Below are positions 18,325-27,176 of a stretch of 64,000 nt of DNA, piece by piece; position 1 is the stretch's first letter; every line of letters starts with the position of its first letter. Below the pieces are notes generated by a model. That model saw nothing but the letters and a program-made list of their open reading frames with translations. It was not told the DNA's origin and made no database searches. The position numbers and the translations under genes were made by a program. Location of the stretch: contig JAFKFM010000008.1 of NCBI GenBank assembly GCA_017308135.1, positions 558,001 through 622,000 on the forward strand, in the 5' to 3' direction. The DNA comes from Alphaproteobacteria bacterium. GTDB lineage: Bacteria > Pseudomonadota > Alphaproteobacteria > CACIAM-22H2.

Positions 18325-19398
18325 ATGCCATCGATACTCGGTAACTTCCTCCGCCTTTCCGCAGCTGCGTTTGCCGTCGCCACACTCGCCGCTTCGCCGC
18401 TGTCGGCGCAACAACGCTTCGACGGCGTGACCCTGCGCGTCGCCACGTTCGGCGGCGTGTGGCGCGACATCATGGATAAGGAATTGTCGCCGAAATTTGC
18501 GGCGCTCGGCGGCAAGCTGGAATTCATCACCGGCAGTCCGCAGGTGAACTTCGCCAAGCTGATCGCCGCGCGCGGCCGGCCGCCCTTCGACGTGATGGAA
18601 ATCCTCGACGCGCAAACCGGCGATTTCGCCAAGACCGACTTCCTGCTCCCGATCGACTACTCCAAAATTCCGAATGGGCAGTATCTGAGCGATTTCCAGA
18701 AGCAAAAAATGCTCATCGCCTCTTGGGCGACGCAGGAAGGCATTTGCTACAACGTCGACAAGTACAAGGAACTCGGCCTTCCCGCGCCGACGACCTACAA
18801 GGATCTCGCCAATCCCGCACTGGTCGGCAAGGTCATGATCCCCGACATCAATTCGGGCGGTGGGCTGGCCGGGTTCGGCGCGATGGCCTACGCCGCCGGC
18901 GGCGACGAGAAGAACGTGGCACCCGGCGTCGAACTGATCAAGAGCCTCAAGACGCTGAAGTTCTGGGCGCAGGGCGATCAAGTCGTATTGTCGTTCCAAA
19001 GCGGGGATATCGTCGCCGCTGTGGCGCATACCGGCTGGTGCTTGCGCACGTTCAAGCAAGGCCAGCCCGTCGCGGCCGTGCATCCGACGATCAATGCGAA
19101 AACAACCGGCGTGTCGAAGGACGGCTGGCTCGGCGTCATCAAGGGCACGCCCAACGAAGCGGCCGCCACTTGGTTCCTGAACCAGTATGTCGATGCGGAC
19201 TATCAGCTCACGTTCTCGATCGTCGGCGGCGTCGTGCCCGTCAATACCAAGGCGATCCAACGGATGGGCGAAGATCCGGTCTTCGCGAAGATGATGCAGC
19301 TAAAGCCCGAGCAAATGGCCCAGCAGCTTCATATCGACTACACGAAGGTGAACATCCCCGAATGGGTCGATCAATGGAACCGCATGGTCGTGAAGTGA
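18325..19398 (+). CDS. PotD-like ABC importer substrate-binding protein
   Basis: A 357-residue periplasmic protein with a Sec signal peptide ending near ASPLSAQQ. The mature part has the type-2 periplasmic-binding fold (TLRVATFGGVWRDIMD, PPFDVMEILDAQTG, ICYNVDKYKELGLP, WLGVIKGTPNEAAATWF). GAGGAG precedes the ATG. Ligands of this family range over polyamines, ferric iron and carboxylates; the neighbouring dehydrogenase and aldolase-like protein point to a small organic acid or amide. It is a close structural relative of the protein at 28185-29243. Confidence 0.92.
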   Translation: MPSILGNFLRLSAAAFAVATLAASPLSAQQRFDGVTLRVATFGGVWRDIMDKELSPKFAALGGKLEFITGSPQVNFAKLIAARGRPPFDVMEILDAQTGDFAKTDFLLPIDYSKIPNGQYLSDFQKQKMLIASWATQEGICYNVDKYKELGLPAPTTYKDLANPALVGKVMIPDINSGGGLAGFGAMAYAAGGDEKNVAPGVELIKSLKTLKFWAQGDQVVLSFQSGDIVAAVAHTGWCLRTFKQGQPVAAVHPTINAKTTGVSKDGWLGVIKGTPNEAAATWFLNQYVDADYQLTFSIVGGVVPVNTKAIQRMGEDPVFAKMMQLKPEQMAQQLHIDYTKVNIPEWVDQWNRMVVK

Positions 19399-19431
19399 AC
19401 GGCGGCACACGAAACACGGCGGTATAGCGAC

Positions 19432-20499
19432 ATGGCAAGCGTCACGCTCCGCGGCGTCTCCAAATCCTACGGCGACGTCGCGGCTCTCGAACCGCTCGAT
19501 CTGGAGATCAAGCAGGGCGAATTCGTCACCCTGCTGGGTCCTTCGGGTTGCGGCAAGACCACGACGCTGCGGCTGATCGCCGGCTTCCTGAAGCCGACGC
19601 AAGGCCGCATCGTGTTCGGCGGCGACGACGTGACCGAACTTCCGCCGCATCGGCGGGAGTTCGGCATGGTCTTTCAGGACTATGCGCTGTTCCCCCACAT
19701 GACTATCGGCGAGAACATCGCCTTCGGCTTGGTGGAACGCGGCCGGCCGAAAGCCGAGATCGACGCGCGCGTGCACGAATTGTTGCAACTGATCCAGCTG
19801 AAGGACGTCGAGAAGCGTTACCCGACCGAACTCAGCGGCGGCCAGCAGCAGCGCGTGGCCGTCGCCCGCGCGGTCGCGCATTCGCCGCAGGTTTTGCTGA
19901 TGGACGAACCGCTGGGGGCGCTCGATCTCAAACTGCGCGAGTCGATGCAGTACGAAATCCGCTCTATCCAGCAACGCATCGGTATCACCACGGTCTACGT
20001 GACCCACGACCAGACCGAGGCGATGAACATGTCCGATCGCATCGCCGTGATGAACAAAGGCCGCCTGGAACAGATCGGCAGCGGCGTCGACATCTATCAG
20101 CGCCCGAGCACGCGTTTCGTCGCCGACTTCATCGGTCAGATCAATCTCGTGCCCGCGATCACAGCCGGTCCGGGACTGGAAACGTCGAATGTCACGATCG
20201 CCGGCCGCGACGCGCGCATCGCCAAAACGATGATGCCCGGCTTGCCCATCACGATCGGCATTCGCCCCGAGCAGATCGCATTACGGCGCGCGGACGAAGC
20301 GATCGCATCGGACGACAACGCGCTACCGGGTAAAGTCGCGTCGCGCCAATTCTCCGGCAACGTGATGAAAATCTGGGTCGATGTCGGCCTCGACGAACCG
20401 ATCCTGCTCGACTTTCCGCCGCGCGCAGCACCGCCGGAGCCGGGCGACGCCGTCGCGGTCAGTTGGCCGGTCGAGGGTGCGGTCGTGCTGCCGGAGTAA
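19432..20499 (+). CDS. PotA-like ABC importer ATPase
   Basis: A 355-residue ATPase with Walker A ([16 protein letters not shown]), Q-loop region (MVFQDYALFPHMT), signature LSGGQQQR, Walker B (LLMDEPLGALD) and H-loop (VTHDQTEAM). A TOBE-type C-terminal domain follows (IGIRPEQIALRRAD). It energises the permease pair at 16462-18278. Order dehydrogenase, permease, permease, binding protein, ATPase, aldolase is preserved without gaps over 45 bases. Confidence 0.94.
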   Translation: MASVTLRGVSKSYGDVAALEPLDLEIKQGEFVTLLGPSGCGKTTTLRLIAGFLKPTQGRIVFGGDDVTELPPHRREFGMVFQDYALFPHMTIGENIAFGLVERGRPKAEIDARVHELLQLIQLKDVEKRYPTELSGGQQQRVAVARAVAHSPQVLLMDEPLGALDLKLRESMQYEIRSIQQRIGITTVYVTHDQTEAMNMSDRIAVMNKGRLEQIGSGVDIYQRPSTRFVADFIGQINLVPAITAGPGLETSNVTIAGRDARIAKTMMPGLPITIGIRPEQIALRRADEAIASDDNALPGKVASRQFSGNVMKIWVDVGLDEPILLDFPPRAAPPEPGDAVAVSWPVEGAVVLPE

Positions 20500-20523
20500 C
20501 GACGAATATCGGGGGGAGCGCAA

Positions 20524-21303
20524 ATGAGCAAGATGGACACGGAATCCTATCTCGCCGAAGGTAATATGACCGACGCCGAATGGCAAACGCGGCTGGAACT
20601 TGCCGCGAGCTATCGCCTGATGGCGCATTTCGGCTTCCACGACATGACCTACAACCATCTGTCGGCGCGCATCCCCGATGCGCCCGATCGATTCCTGATC
20701 AAAGGCGAAGATCAGCTGTTCGAGCAAGTCACCGCCTCGAATCTCGTACTCTACGATTCGGCCGGGCGCAAACTGCGCCCCTCGCCGCACAAGGTGGCGC
20801 CGGGCGGGCTCGTCATCCATGGCGGTATTCTCGAAGCGCGGCCCGACATTCAAGCCGTGTTCCATGTCCACACACCCGCGAATATGGGCGTGGCCGCGCA
20901 GAAATGCGGACTTCTGATGGTGTCGCAGCATTCGCTGCTGTTCCACAACCGCATCGGCTATCACGACTTCAAGGGCTTCGAGTTCGACATGGAGGGCCGC
21001 GACCGGCTGGTCGCCGATCTGGGCCCGCATCTGTGCATGATCATGCGCAATCACGGCGTCCTCGCCTGCGGGCGCACCGTGCCGGAAGCCTATTTCCTGC
21101 ACCATTATCTCGAAATGGCGTGCCGCGCGCAGATCGCGGCGCTGTCCGCCGGCGGGCCGGAATCGTTGATCCTGCCGTCGGACGAGATTTGCGAGCATGG
21201 CGCGCAGCAAATGGCGCGGCGCGGTGTGGTCACCGCCGAAGGCCGCGATTGGCGCGCGCTCTACGCTTTCGCCGAAAAAGCGATCCCGGAATTCAAGCTT
21301 TAG
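20524..21303 (+). CDS. Class II aldolase/adducin family protein
   Basis: A 259-residue cytosolic protein. Zinc ligands are visible as H114 and H116 (FHVHTPAN) and H177 (MRNHGVL). The position of the catalytic glutamate of fuculose-phosphate-type aldolases appears to be non-acidic here (APGGLVIHGG), so a classical aldol cleavage is uncertain; related proteins may act as decarboxylases or epimerases. GGGGGGAGC precedes the ATG. It ends the operon and overlaps the tail of the convergent amidase gene by 11 bases. Confidence 0.88.
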   Translation: MSKMDTESYLAEGNMTDAEWQTRLELAASYRLMAHFGFHDMTYNHLSARIPDAPDRFLIKGEDQLFEQVTASNLVLYDSAGRKLRPSPHKVAPGGLVIHGGILEARPDIQAVFHVHTPANMGVAAQKCGLLMVSQHSLLFHNRIGYHDFKGFEFDMEGRDRLVADLGPHLCMIMRNHGVLACGRTVPEAYFLHHYLEMACRAQIAALSAGGPESLILPSDEICEHGAQQMARRGVVTAEGRDWRALYAFAEKAIPEFKL

Positions 21304-22693
21304 GCGACGGCAACAGACCGGTCGCGCGCTGATAGGCGTTCGCGGCGGCGAGCAGCGTCGCCTCGGCGAAAGGCGGCCCCATGAATTGGAATGCCAGCGG
21401 CAAACCCGACCGCGCCAGGCCGCAAGGCACGCTGATCGCCGGCGTGCCGAGATAATTCGCCGCCCGCGTGAACCGCGCCGCACGGGTGAACATCGTTTCG
21501 ACCGCGCCGGAATCGTCGGTCGTCATCGCCGCGATGCTTGGCGCCGGCCCCGGCGTGACGGGGGCAAGGACGATATCCGCCGTTCGGCGATAAAGGGCCG
21601 CGACATGCGTTTCGAGCAGGGCCCCGCGCAACGCCAACGCCTCGATATAGCGCGTCGCGGGAATCAGCAGGCCTTCCTGGATCACGCTACGCGCCGAGAA
21701 TCCGATCCCATCGGGATCTTCGCGCAGGCGCTTGCCGTGCAATGCCGCCGCTTCGCATTTCACCAGCACTTGCTGCAGATCGTTCAGCAACGCGACATCG
21801 GGAATCGCGACGGAAACGATCTTGGCGCCCAATCCGCCCAGCACGCCGATAACGGTATCGATCGAACGCGCCGTTTCGTCGTCGATCTCCGCATAGGGAC
21901 CGTCGAGGGCAATGCCGATCGTCAGGCCGCTCAGATCGGAACGTCCGGCAAGGATGGCGGCATAGTCCGGAACCGGCATATCGGCGGTGGTGGGATCGCG
22001 CTTATCGCGCCCGGCGACGACCGACAGCAGCAAAGCGCAATCGGCGGCATCGCGCGCCAGCGGGCCCGTGCTGTCCATCGACCAACTGCGCGCCAATGTC
22101 GCGTGGCGACTGACCCGGCCATAGGTCGGTTTCAAACCGATCACGCCGCAGAAGGCGGCCGGTAGACGGATCGACCCGCCCGCATCCGACCCCAAACTCG
22201 CCGGTACCAGCCCGGCGGCGACCGATGCGGCCGAGCCGCTCGACGATCCGCCCGCGATATGATCGAGCGCGTAGGGATTGGCGCAGCGCTTGTAATGTTC
22301 GTTGATGCCGGTGCCACCCGCGGCAAGCTCGTCCATGTTCAAGGCGCCGATCGGAACGGCACCGGCGGCGATCAGCTTTTCCAGCACATGCGCGGTCTCG
22401 TTCGCCACGACGTCGGGCGGGATCGTGCCCGCCGTCGCGCGATAGCCCGCGCGGCGGAAGATGTCCTTATAAGCGAAGGGCACGCCATGCAGCTTGCCGC
22501 GCAACCGGCCCGAAGCGCGCTCGCGATCGCGTTCGTCGGCCATCGCCAAAGCGGCATCGCGATCGACCGACAGAAACGCGCCGAGTTGCGCATCAGCCAG
22601 ATCGATCCGGCGCAAAGTCGCTTCGACCGCGTCGCGCGCGGAGCGCTCGCCCCGCGCGATCGCGCCGGCCGTTGCGACAAGGCCGGAACTCAT
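21293..22693 (-). CDS. Amidase signature family enzyme, AtzE-like
   Basis: A 466-residue amidase with the Ser-cisSer-Lys triad visible as K76 (YKDIF), the GGSSSGS loop (about residues 148-154) and S175 (GSDAGGSI). The ATG at 22693 overlaps the stop of a 64-residue partner as ATGA. In AtzE and GatA such enzymes work with a small helper subunit, and the AtzG-like gene is exactly that. The likely reaction is hydrolysis of an amide or carboxy-amide bond. With the decarboxylase-like gene it forms a three-gene unit. Confidence 0.88.
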   Translation of the reverse strand: MSSGLVATAGAIARGERSARDAVEATLRRIDLADAQLGAFLSVDRDAALAMADERDRERASGRLRGKLHGVPFAYKDIFRRAGYRATAGTIPPDVVANETAHVLEKLIAAGAVPIGALNMDELAAGGTGINEHYKRCANPYALDHIAGGSSSGSAASVAAGLVPASLGSDAGGSIRLPAAFCGVIGLKPTYGRVSRHATLARSWSMDSTGPLARDAADCALLLSVVAGRDKRDPTTADMPVPDYAAILAGRSDLSGLTIGIALDGPYAEIDDETARSIDTVIGVLGGLGAKIVSVAIPDVALLNDLQQVLVKCEAAALHGKRLREDPDGIGFSARSVIQEGLLIPATRYIEALALRGALLETHVAALYRRTADIVLAPVTPGPAPSIAAMTTDDSGAVETMFTRAARFTRAANYLGTPAISVPCGLARSGLPLAFQFMGPPFAEATLLAAANAYQRATGLLPSPKA

Positions 22694-22884
22694 CCGGCGT
22701 CGTTCCGGCGCAGCGCCGCCAGCGTGTGGAGATAGGTCGCCGGATCGGCCAGCGTTGCATGACGATCGGCGGCTGCGCACGTCGTATCATTGAGGCGCCT
22801 TGCGACCGCCGAAAGTTGCGCCGCGCGATCCGGCGTCACCGTCACGCCCTGCTCTTGCGTCAAACGCGCGGCGATGTCGGTCAC
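22690..22884 (-). CDS. AtzG-like small amidase partner subunit (DUF4089-type)
   Basis: A 64-residue helical protein (for example QLSAVARRLNDTTCAAADRH, then LHTLAALRRN). Size, helical content and position immediately before an amidase match AtzG, the GatC-like subunit needed for AtzE stability and activity. It starts with GTG at 22884 overlapping the upstream stop (GTGA) and ends overlapping the amidase start (ATGA), so the three proteins are probably made in a fixed ratio. Confidence 0.75.
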   Translation of the reverse strand: MTDIAARLTQEQGVTVTPDRAAQLSAVARRLNDTTCAAADRHATLADPATYLHTLAALRRNDAG

Positions 22885-23609
22885 TGCAACTCGCGGAACA
22901 ACCGCCCCCAGCCTTTAACCAGCTTGGGATCGATCCCCGCCGTCTTCAGTGCCTTCCAAACGACGACCGAGATACTGTCGAGGATCGGCAGATCGATCTC
23001 GCGCTCCAATTCCTCGGCGAGCGGCGCCCCCATCAGATTGGTGCACAGCACCGTGATCGCCTGCGGGCGATCCTTGGCGACTTCGCGGGTCATGCGCGCG
23101 ATCTCCGCCGGCTCGACCTCCGCGAACGCAAAGTTTCGCGAGATGCCGCAATGGCGCTCCGACACGACCTCGATCCCCGACGCCGCGAAGGTCGCCATGA
23201 TCTTGGCCTGCACGTCGTCGATATAGGGCGAGACGAGGCCAAGGCGCGTCACACCCATCGCATTCAGAATCTCGACCAGCGCCAGCACCGAGGTGACCGC
23301 CTTGATACCCGTCGCCGCCTCGATCTCGCTGCACAAAGTCTCGTCGCGCTCGAAACCGAGCCAGCTCGCCGAGGTGCCGTTCCAGCCGATCACATCGACC
23401 TGCGCATCGGCCAGCAGCTTCGCGGCGGCGATCATCGGCGTCGTCTCGAACTGGCGCTGCGAACGTTCGCCCAGCGAAATCTCCGTCACCTCGAAGCGGC
23501 CGAAATGGGCGGTGACGCCCGGCAACCCGCGCAGCATTTCCGCGCAGACGGGCTCCAGCACCGTGTTCGAGGATGGCGTGAGCATGCCGATCCGGATCGG
23601 TTTGTTCAT
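22881..23609 (-). CDS. Arylmalonate decarboxylase / maleate isomerase family protein
   Basis: A 242-residue member of the Asp/Glu racemase superfamily. The N-terminus RIGMLTPSSNTVLEP is typical of maleate isomerases. However, the position of the first catalytic cysteine reads WNGTSASW, while the second cysteine is present (C189, VLCTNLMG). A Gly-Thr-Ser at the first site with a single cysteine near residue 188 is the arrangement of arylmalonate decarboxylase, and SPYIDDVQAKI and GWGRLFREL also resemble it. Decarboxylation of a malonate-type acid is therefore more likely than racemisation. It is the first gene of the amidase operon. Confidence 0.82.
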   Translation of the reverse strand: MNKPIRIGMLTPSSNTVLEPVCAEMLRGLPGVTAHFGRFEVTEISLGERSQRQFETTPMIAAAKLLADAQVDVIGWNGTSASWLGFERDETLCSEIEAATGIKAVTSVLALVEILNAMGVTRLGLVSPYIDDVQAKIMATFAASGIEVVSERHCGISRNFAFAEVEPAEIARMTREVAKDRPQAITVLCTNLMGAPLAEELEREIDLPILDSISVVVWKALKTAGIDPKLVKGWGRLFRELQ

Positions 23610-23662
23610 GGCGACGGTTTCTCCGACGTCCCGGCCGCGCCGGGGTGCCTTTTCGTTGTTGA

Positions 23663-24469
23663 ATGAAAGATGCAGTTTCCGGAACGTTGCATTTATCCAG
23701 TTACTTAGCTAAAGATTTGGACGTCCGGTTGAAGCGATATCGAGGCGTCATCTTGCCCAGAACCACGACGGGAAAACCCATCGCACGGTTGATCCGCCGC
23801 CTGCCGTTGCACGACACGATCGTGACCGAGCTGCGCGCGATGATCCAAGCGAGCGAACTTGCGCCCGGCGCCAAGATCAACGAAGCCGAATTGTGCGAGA
23901 CGTTCGATATTTCGCGCACGCCGCTGCGCGAGGCGTTGAAGGTTCTCGCCTCCGAAGGCTTGGTCGAACTGCGCCCGCATCGCGGCGCGGTCGTGGCGCC
24001 GATCGATCATGCAGAGATCGCGCATATCTTCCAGCTGATGGACGCGCTCGAACATCTCGCGGGCCGGCTCGCGGCCGAGAAGATCGGCGCGGCCGAACTC
24101 GCCGAGCTCGAAGGACTGCACGCCCAGCTCGTCGCTTTCCATCGCGCGGGAAGGCGCAACGACTATTTCCTCGTCAACCGGCAGATCCACGCGCGCCTCG
24201 TCGCCTTCGCCGCCAACCCCGCCCTCGAAGCGACCTACACGATGTGCAGCACGAAGCTCGTGCGCGCGCGCTCGCTGGTTAACTACGACGCCAAACGCTG
24301 GCAGGAATCGGTCGAAGAACACGAAGGCATCATGGCCGCCTTGCGCAAACGCGACGCCGCCCTCGCCGCCGAACGCTTCGCCGAGCACAATCGCAAGACC
24401 GGCGATGCCGCGATCGACGCGCTGCGCCGCCTGCCCGCGGGCGACGGTGCGCGCCATCGCGTGGGTTGA
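23663..24469 (+). CDS. GntR family transcriptional regulator (FCD type)
   Basis: A 268-residue regulator. The winged helix spans about residues 50-110 (LRAMIQASELAPGAKI, then ISRTPLREALKVLASEGLV), followed by an FCD domain (FQLMDALEHLAGRLAAE, NRQIHARLVAFAANP). The ATG at 23663 is the first in frame, but the first 35 residues are not typical of the family and a start near 23753 is possible. It is divergent from the decarboxylase/amidase operon with only 53 bases between the starts, so control of that operon and of itself is likely. Confidence 0.88.
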   Translation: MKDAVSGTLHLSSYLAKDLDVRLKRYRGVILPRTTTGKPIARLIRRLPLHDTIVTELRAMIQASELAPGAKINEAELCETFDISRTPLREALKVLASEGLVELRPHRGAVVAPIDHAEIAHIFQLMDALEHLAGRLAAEKIGAAELAELEGLHAQLVAFHRAGRRNDYFLVNRQIHARLVAFAANPALEATYTMCSTKLVRARSLVNYDAKRWQESVEEHEGIMAALRKRDAALAAERFAEHNRKTGDAAIDALRRLPAGDGARHRVG

Positions 24470-24481
24470 GCCCCGCGCCAT

Positions 24482-25309
24482 TCAGCTTTCCTGGTGCTCG
24501 AGCGGGTTGTAGGCCTTCTCGAGGAAGGACTTCTTCCCCGCCGTCGGCTTGATGCCCGCTTCCAGGATCGCCGAATCCGGCACCTTGTGCAGCGGCGAAT
24601 ATTCCGGATGGTGATGCTTGATCACCGGCGAGTTCGAGCGTCCGTTGTAGCACGAGATCAAAACCCAGCGCCGCTTGGCCGATTTGTTCGCGTCCGAACC
24701 GTGCAGCATGTTGGCGTGAAAGAACAACACGTCACCCGGTTCCTGCTCGACATAGACGCGTTCGAGTTTCTCCAGCAGATGTCCGATACGCTTCTGATCG
24801 GCCGAAACCTGCTTGCCCGACAAGGCGTGATCGATCCGCCCGGCGTGATGCGAGCCCTTCAGCATCTGCAGGCAGCCGTTTTCCTTGGTGCTGGGATCAA
24901 GCGCCAGGATGCAGGTCGCCATGCGCGGAAACAGGCAGCCGCTGGCATACCAATAGCCGTAATCCTGATGCCATTCCCACGCCCCGCCTTCGAACGGCTC
25001 CTTGGCGTTGAGCTTGGAGTTGTAGTGGTAGACCTCCTCGCCGATCAGCGTCTCCATGCTGTCGACGATGCGTTCGCTGCGCGAGAACAAGCCGAAAATA
25101 TCGTCGCCCGGCTCGTTCCACACGGTCATGCGCGTCTTCGAGCCGGTCGAATCGCTGCGGAAGTAAGCGGCTTTGTGCAGCGAATCGTCGACCTCCGCGG
25201 TGCCGCGGATCAGATCGGCTTCGGCGCGCGAGAACATTCCGCGCGCGACGACGAAGCCGTCGCGATGGAACGCGGCGACTTGTTCGGCATTCAGGGCGAG
25301 TGGCGACAT
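24482..25309 (-). CDS. Phytanoyl-CoA dioxygenase family protein (PhyH)
   Basis: A 275-residue Fe(II)/2-oxoglutarate oxygenase. The iron ligands are visible as H114-x-D116 (EWHQDYGYW) and H203 (NMLHGSDAN), and the 2-oxoglutarate arginine is at about 213-214 (KRRWVLISCYN). These enzymes hydroxylate fatty acids, ectoine or other small molecules. It is the last gene of the ten-gene leftward operon, after the Rieske dioxygenase, and meets the GntR gene tail to tail. A PhyH enzyme after a Rieske system suggests a second hydroxylation. Confidence 0.9.
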   Translation of the reverse strand: MSPLALNAEQVAAFHRDGFVVARGMFSRAEADLIRGTAEVDDSLHKAAYFRSDSTGSKTRMTVWNEPGDDIFGLFSRSERIVDSMETLIGEEVYHYNSKLNAKEPFEGGAWEWHQDYGYWYASGCLFPRMATCILALDPSTKENGCLQMLKGSHHAGRIDHALSGKQVSADQKRIGHLLEKLERVYVEQEPGDVLFFHANMLHGSDANKSAKRRWVLISCYNGRSNSPVIKHHHPEYSPLHKVPDSAILEAGIKPTAGKKSFLEKAYNPLEHQES

Positions 25310-25332
25310 GTTGAAACCTCCCGATACGGAAT

Positions 25333-25836
25333 TCAGATATAGACGGCCATCGAGGTGAACGCGCCGTCGCAGTTCACAAGCGTGGCTTTCTTGAGGGCGA
25401 TCCGGAATCCGGCGCCGAAGCTTTTGAGGCGATACTCGTATCGCCCCGCGTACCAGCGCGGCTCCGCGTTCTCGCGATACTCGGCGACCATGAACGCGGC
25501 GAAGACGCGGATATCCGCGTCGTCCGGCGGCACCGGATCGATCTCGATATTCGTCACGATATGGGTCGTGCGCGAGATCGGGATTTGGATATGGACGTCC
25601 GGATGGCGCAAACGCTTGACGCGCGCGGCCATCGTCACGCGATCGTCGTAGAACAGCGACACCGCTTCTTCCGGGCTTTTCTGGTCATGGCGCGTGGGCG
25701 CCCAATAGACGCCGTCTTCGGTGAATAGCTCGGCCCATTCCTCGAAGCGGCGCTCGTCCAGCATCCGCGCTTCGGTGAACAGGAACTGCTCGATCGCGCG
25801 GATGTCGTTGCGGCGCGCGGATTCAAGCGACAGCAT
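25333..25836 (-). CDS. Aromatic-ring-hydroxylating dioxygenase, small (beta) subunit
   Basis: A 167-residue protein with the SnoaL/NTF2-like cone fold of Rieske oxygenase beta subunits: IEQFLFTEARMLDERRFEEW, FTEDGVYWAP, TTHIVTNIEI and RYEYRLKSFG. It overlaps the alpha-subunit gene by 14 bases, which supports a stable alpha-beta complex. Beta subunits are structural and sometimes affect substrate range. Confidence 0.9.
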   Translation of the reverse strand: MLSLESARRNDIRAIEQFLFTEARMLDERRFEEWAELFTEDGVYWAPTRHDQKSPEEAVSLFYDDRVTMAARVKRLRHPDVHIQIPISRTTHIVTNIEIDPVPPDDADIRVFAAFMVAEYRENAEPRWYAGRYEYRLKSFGAGFRIALKKATLVNCDGAFTSMAVYI

Positions 25837-27160
25837 TGCCCTGCCCTCCGCACATATAGGAAACCCAATTCTCGGCGTATTGGATGCGCGAGACGAATTC
25901 CGACGTGCCCGAGCCGCGCCAACCGCCTTCGTGCCATTCTTCGCCCTTGCCGGGATGGCCCGCGAACAGCACCCAATCGTTGCTGGTGCTGGCGAGACCG
26001 CGCTGCGCGCGCTCGAACACTTCGATGTCGTCGGTCTGGATCATCGACGCGGCCGAATGCGTCGCCGCGAGCGAGCGGATCGCCGCGCGGTTATAGGCTT
26101 CCGGCGCCCCCTTCAACGCGACGGGGTAGACGCGGATTTCGGTCTTGTCGACCGCGATCGGCCGCACGACGCGCACATGCTGACCGAAAGCCTGGAACGT
26201 GAAACTCGGATAGACGACGCTGTTGAAGCGATCGTATTTCAGGATCGCTTTGGTGCGTTCCTCGCCGTGACGCGCGACGAGACGGCCGACGTAATCCTCG
26301 TAGACGGGGCCGCTCGGCAGCGTCTCGACCGGCGGCCGGCCCTGATAGCCGTGACCGTAGGGAAAACCGACGACGCCGAACGGCTCCCAATCGATCGAGC
26401 GCTTGCCGTCGATCAAGATGCGCGGCCCGCCGCCATGCCGCGAGAACTGGCGACCGTCCGCGTCGAGTGTGGAGACGTGCGTATAGGTCGCGTGATGGAG
26501 ATCGACACCGTTGTCGATCTGGGTCTTCCAATTCGCGCGCACGATATAGCGGCTGCACCCGCCGACGAACTCGATCTCGCCGTCGGGGGCGCGATCGACC
26601 AGATCGTCGATGCTGGTCTTGATGCCGTTGAGATATTCGTCGAGCGACGGCCCCGTCGGCGACAGGCTGGCGAACACGAAGCCGCGATAGATCGCCATAC
26701 GCGCGACGGGGCGCAGGCCGTTCGCGGGATCGACGATCGCCGCCTTGCCGCCGTAACTGATTGCATTGGGCATCGAGGCAAGCGAACCGTCGGAACGGTA
26801 CGACCAGCCGTGATAGGGGCATTTGAAATGCCGCGTCGAGCCGCTTTCGGTCGCACAGACCTGAAGCCCGCGATGCGCGCAACGATTGGCGACGACGTGA
26901 ACTTCGCCGTTCGCGTCGCGCGACATGATCACCGGTTCCTTGCCGATGCGCGTGATCACGAAATCGTGCGGCTTGGGCACTTGGGAATCATGGCCGACCA
27001 GAATCCAGGCCTGCCCGAAAACCCGCTCCATCTCCAAATCGAACAGATCGGGGTCGGTATAAAGCCGCCGATGGATGCGATCGGGGCGGACCAGCGCGCG
27101 GATTTCCGCCTCGCTGATTCGCGGCGTCGTCTTGGCGCAAGCTTCGCGGATATCCGTCAT
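25823..27160 (-). CDS. Aromatic-ring-hydroxylating dioxygenase, large (alpha) subunit, Rieske type
   Basis: A 445-residue oxygenase. The Rieske [2Fe-2S] ligands are C94-x-H96 (CAHRGL) and C114-x2-H117 (CPYHGW). Mononuclear iron ligands are H223 and H228 in DLHHATYTHV, with an aspartate bridge just upstream (IDNGVD) and a distal acidic ligand region (IQTDDIEVF). The ATG at 27160 is the natural start; extra residues upstream in frame do not resemble the family. No ferredoxin or reductase gene is nearby, so electrons must come from elsewhere. It should dihydroxylate or demethylate an aromatic acid-like substrate. Confidence 0.93.
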   Translation of the reverse strand: MTDIREACAKTTPRISEAEIRALVRPDRIHRRLYTDPDLFDLEMERVFGQAWILVGHDSQVPKPHDFVITRIGKEPVIMSRDANGEVHVVANRCAHRGLQVCATESGSTRHFKCPYHGWSYRSDGSLASMPNAISYGGKAAIVDPANGLRPVARMAIYRGFVFASLSPTGPSLDEYLNGIKTSIDDLVDRAPDGEIEFVGGCSRYIVRANWKTQIDNGVDLHHATYTHVSTLDADGRQFSRHGGGPRILIDGKRSIDWEPFGVVGFPYGHGYQGRPPVETLPSGPVYEDYVGRLVARHGEERTKAILKYDRFNSVVYPSFTFQAFGQHVRVVRPIAVDKTEIRVYPVALKGAPEAYNRAAIRSLAATHSAASMIQTDDIEVFERAQRGLASTSNDWVLFAGHPGKGEEWHEGGWRGSGTSEFVSRIQYAENWVSYMCGGQGNAVA

Positions 27161-27176
27161 CGTTCGATTCCCGTCC

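Noticed and set aside
22881..23609. Maleate isomerase or aspartate/glutamate racemase as the exact function
   Set aside because: The first catalytic cysteine is missing (WNGTSASW), which fits the decarboxylase type better.
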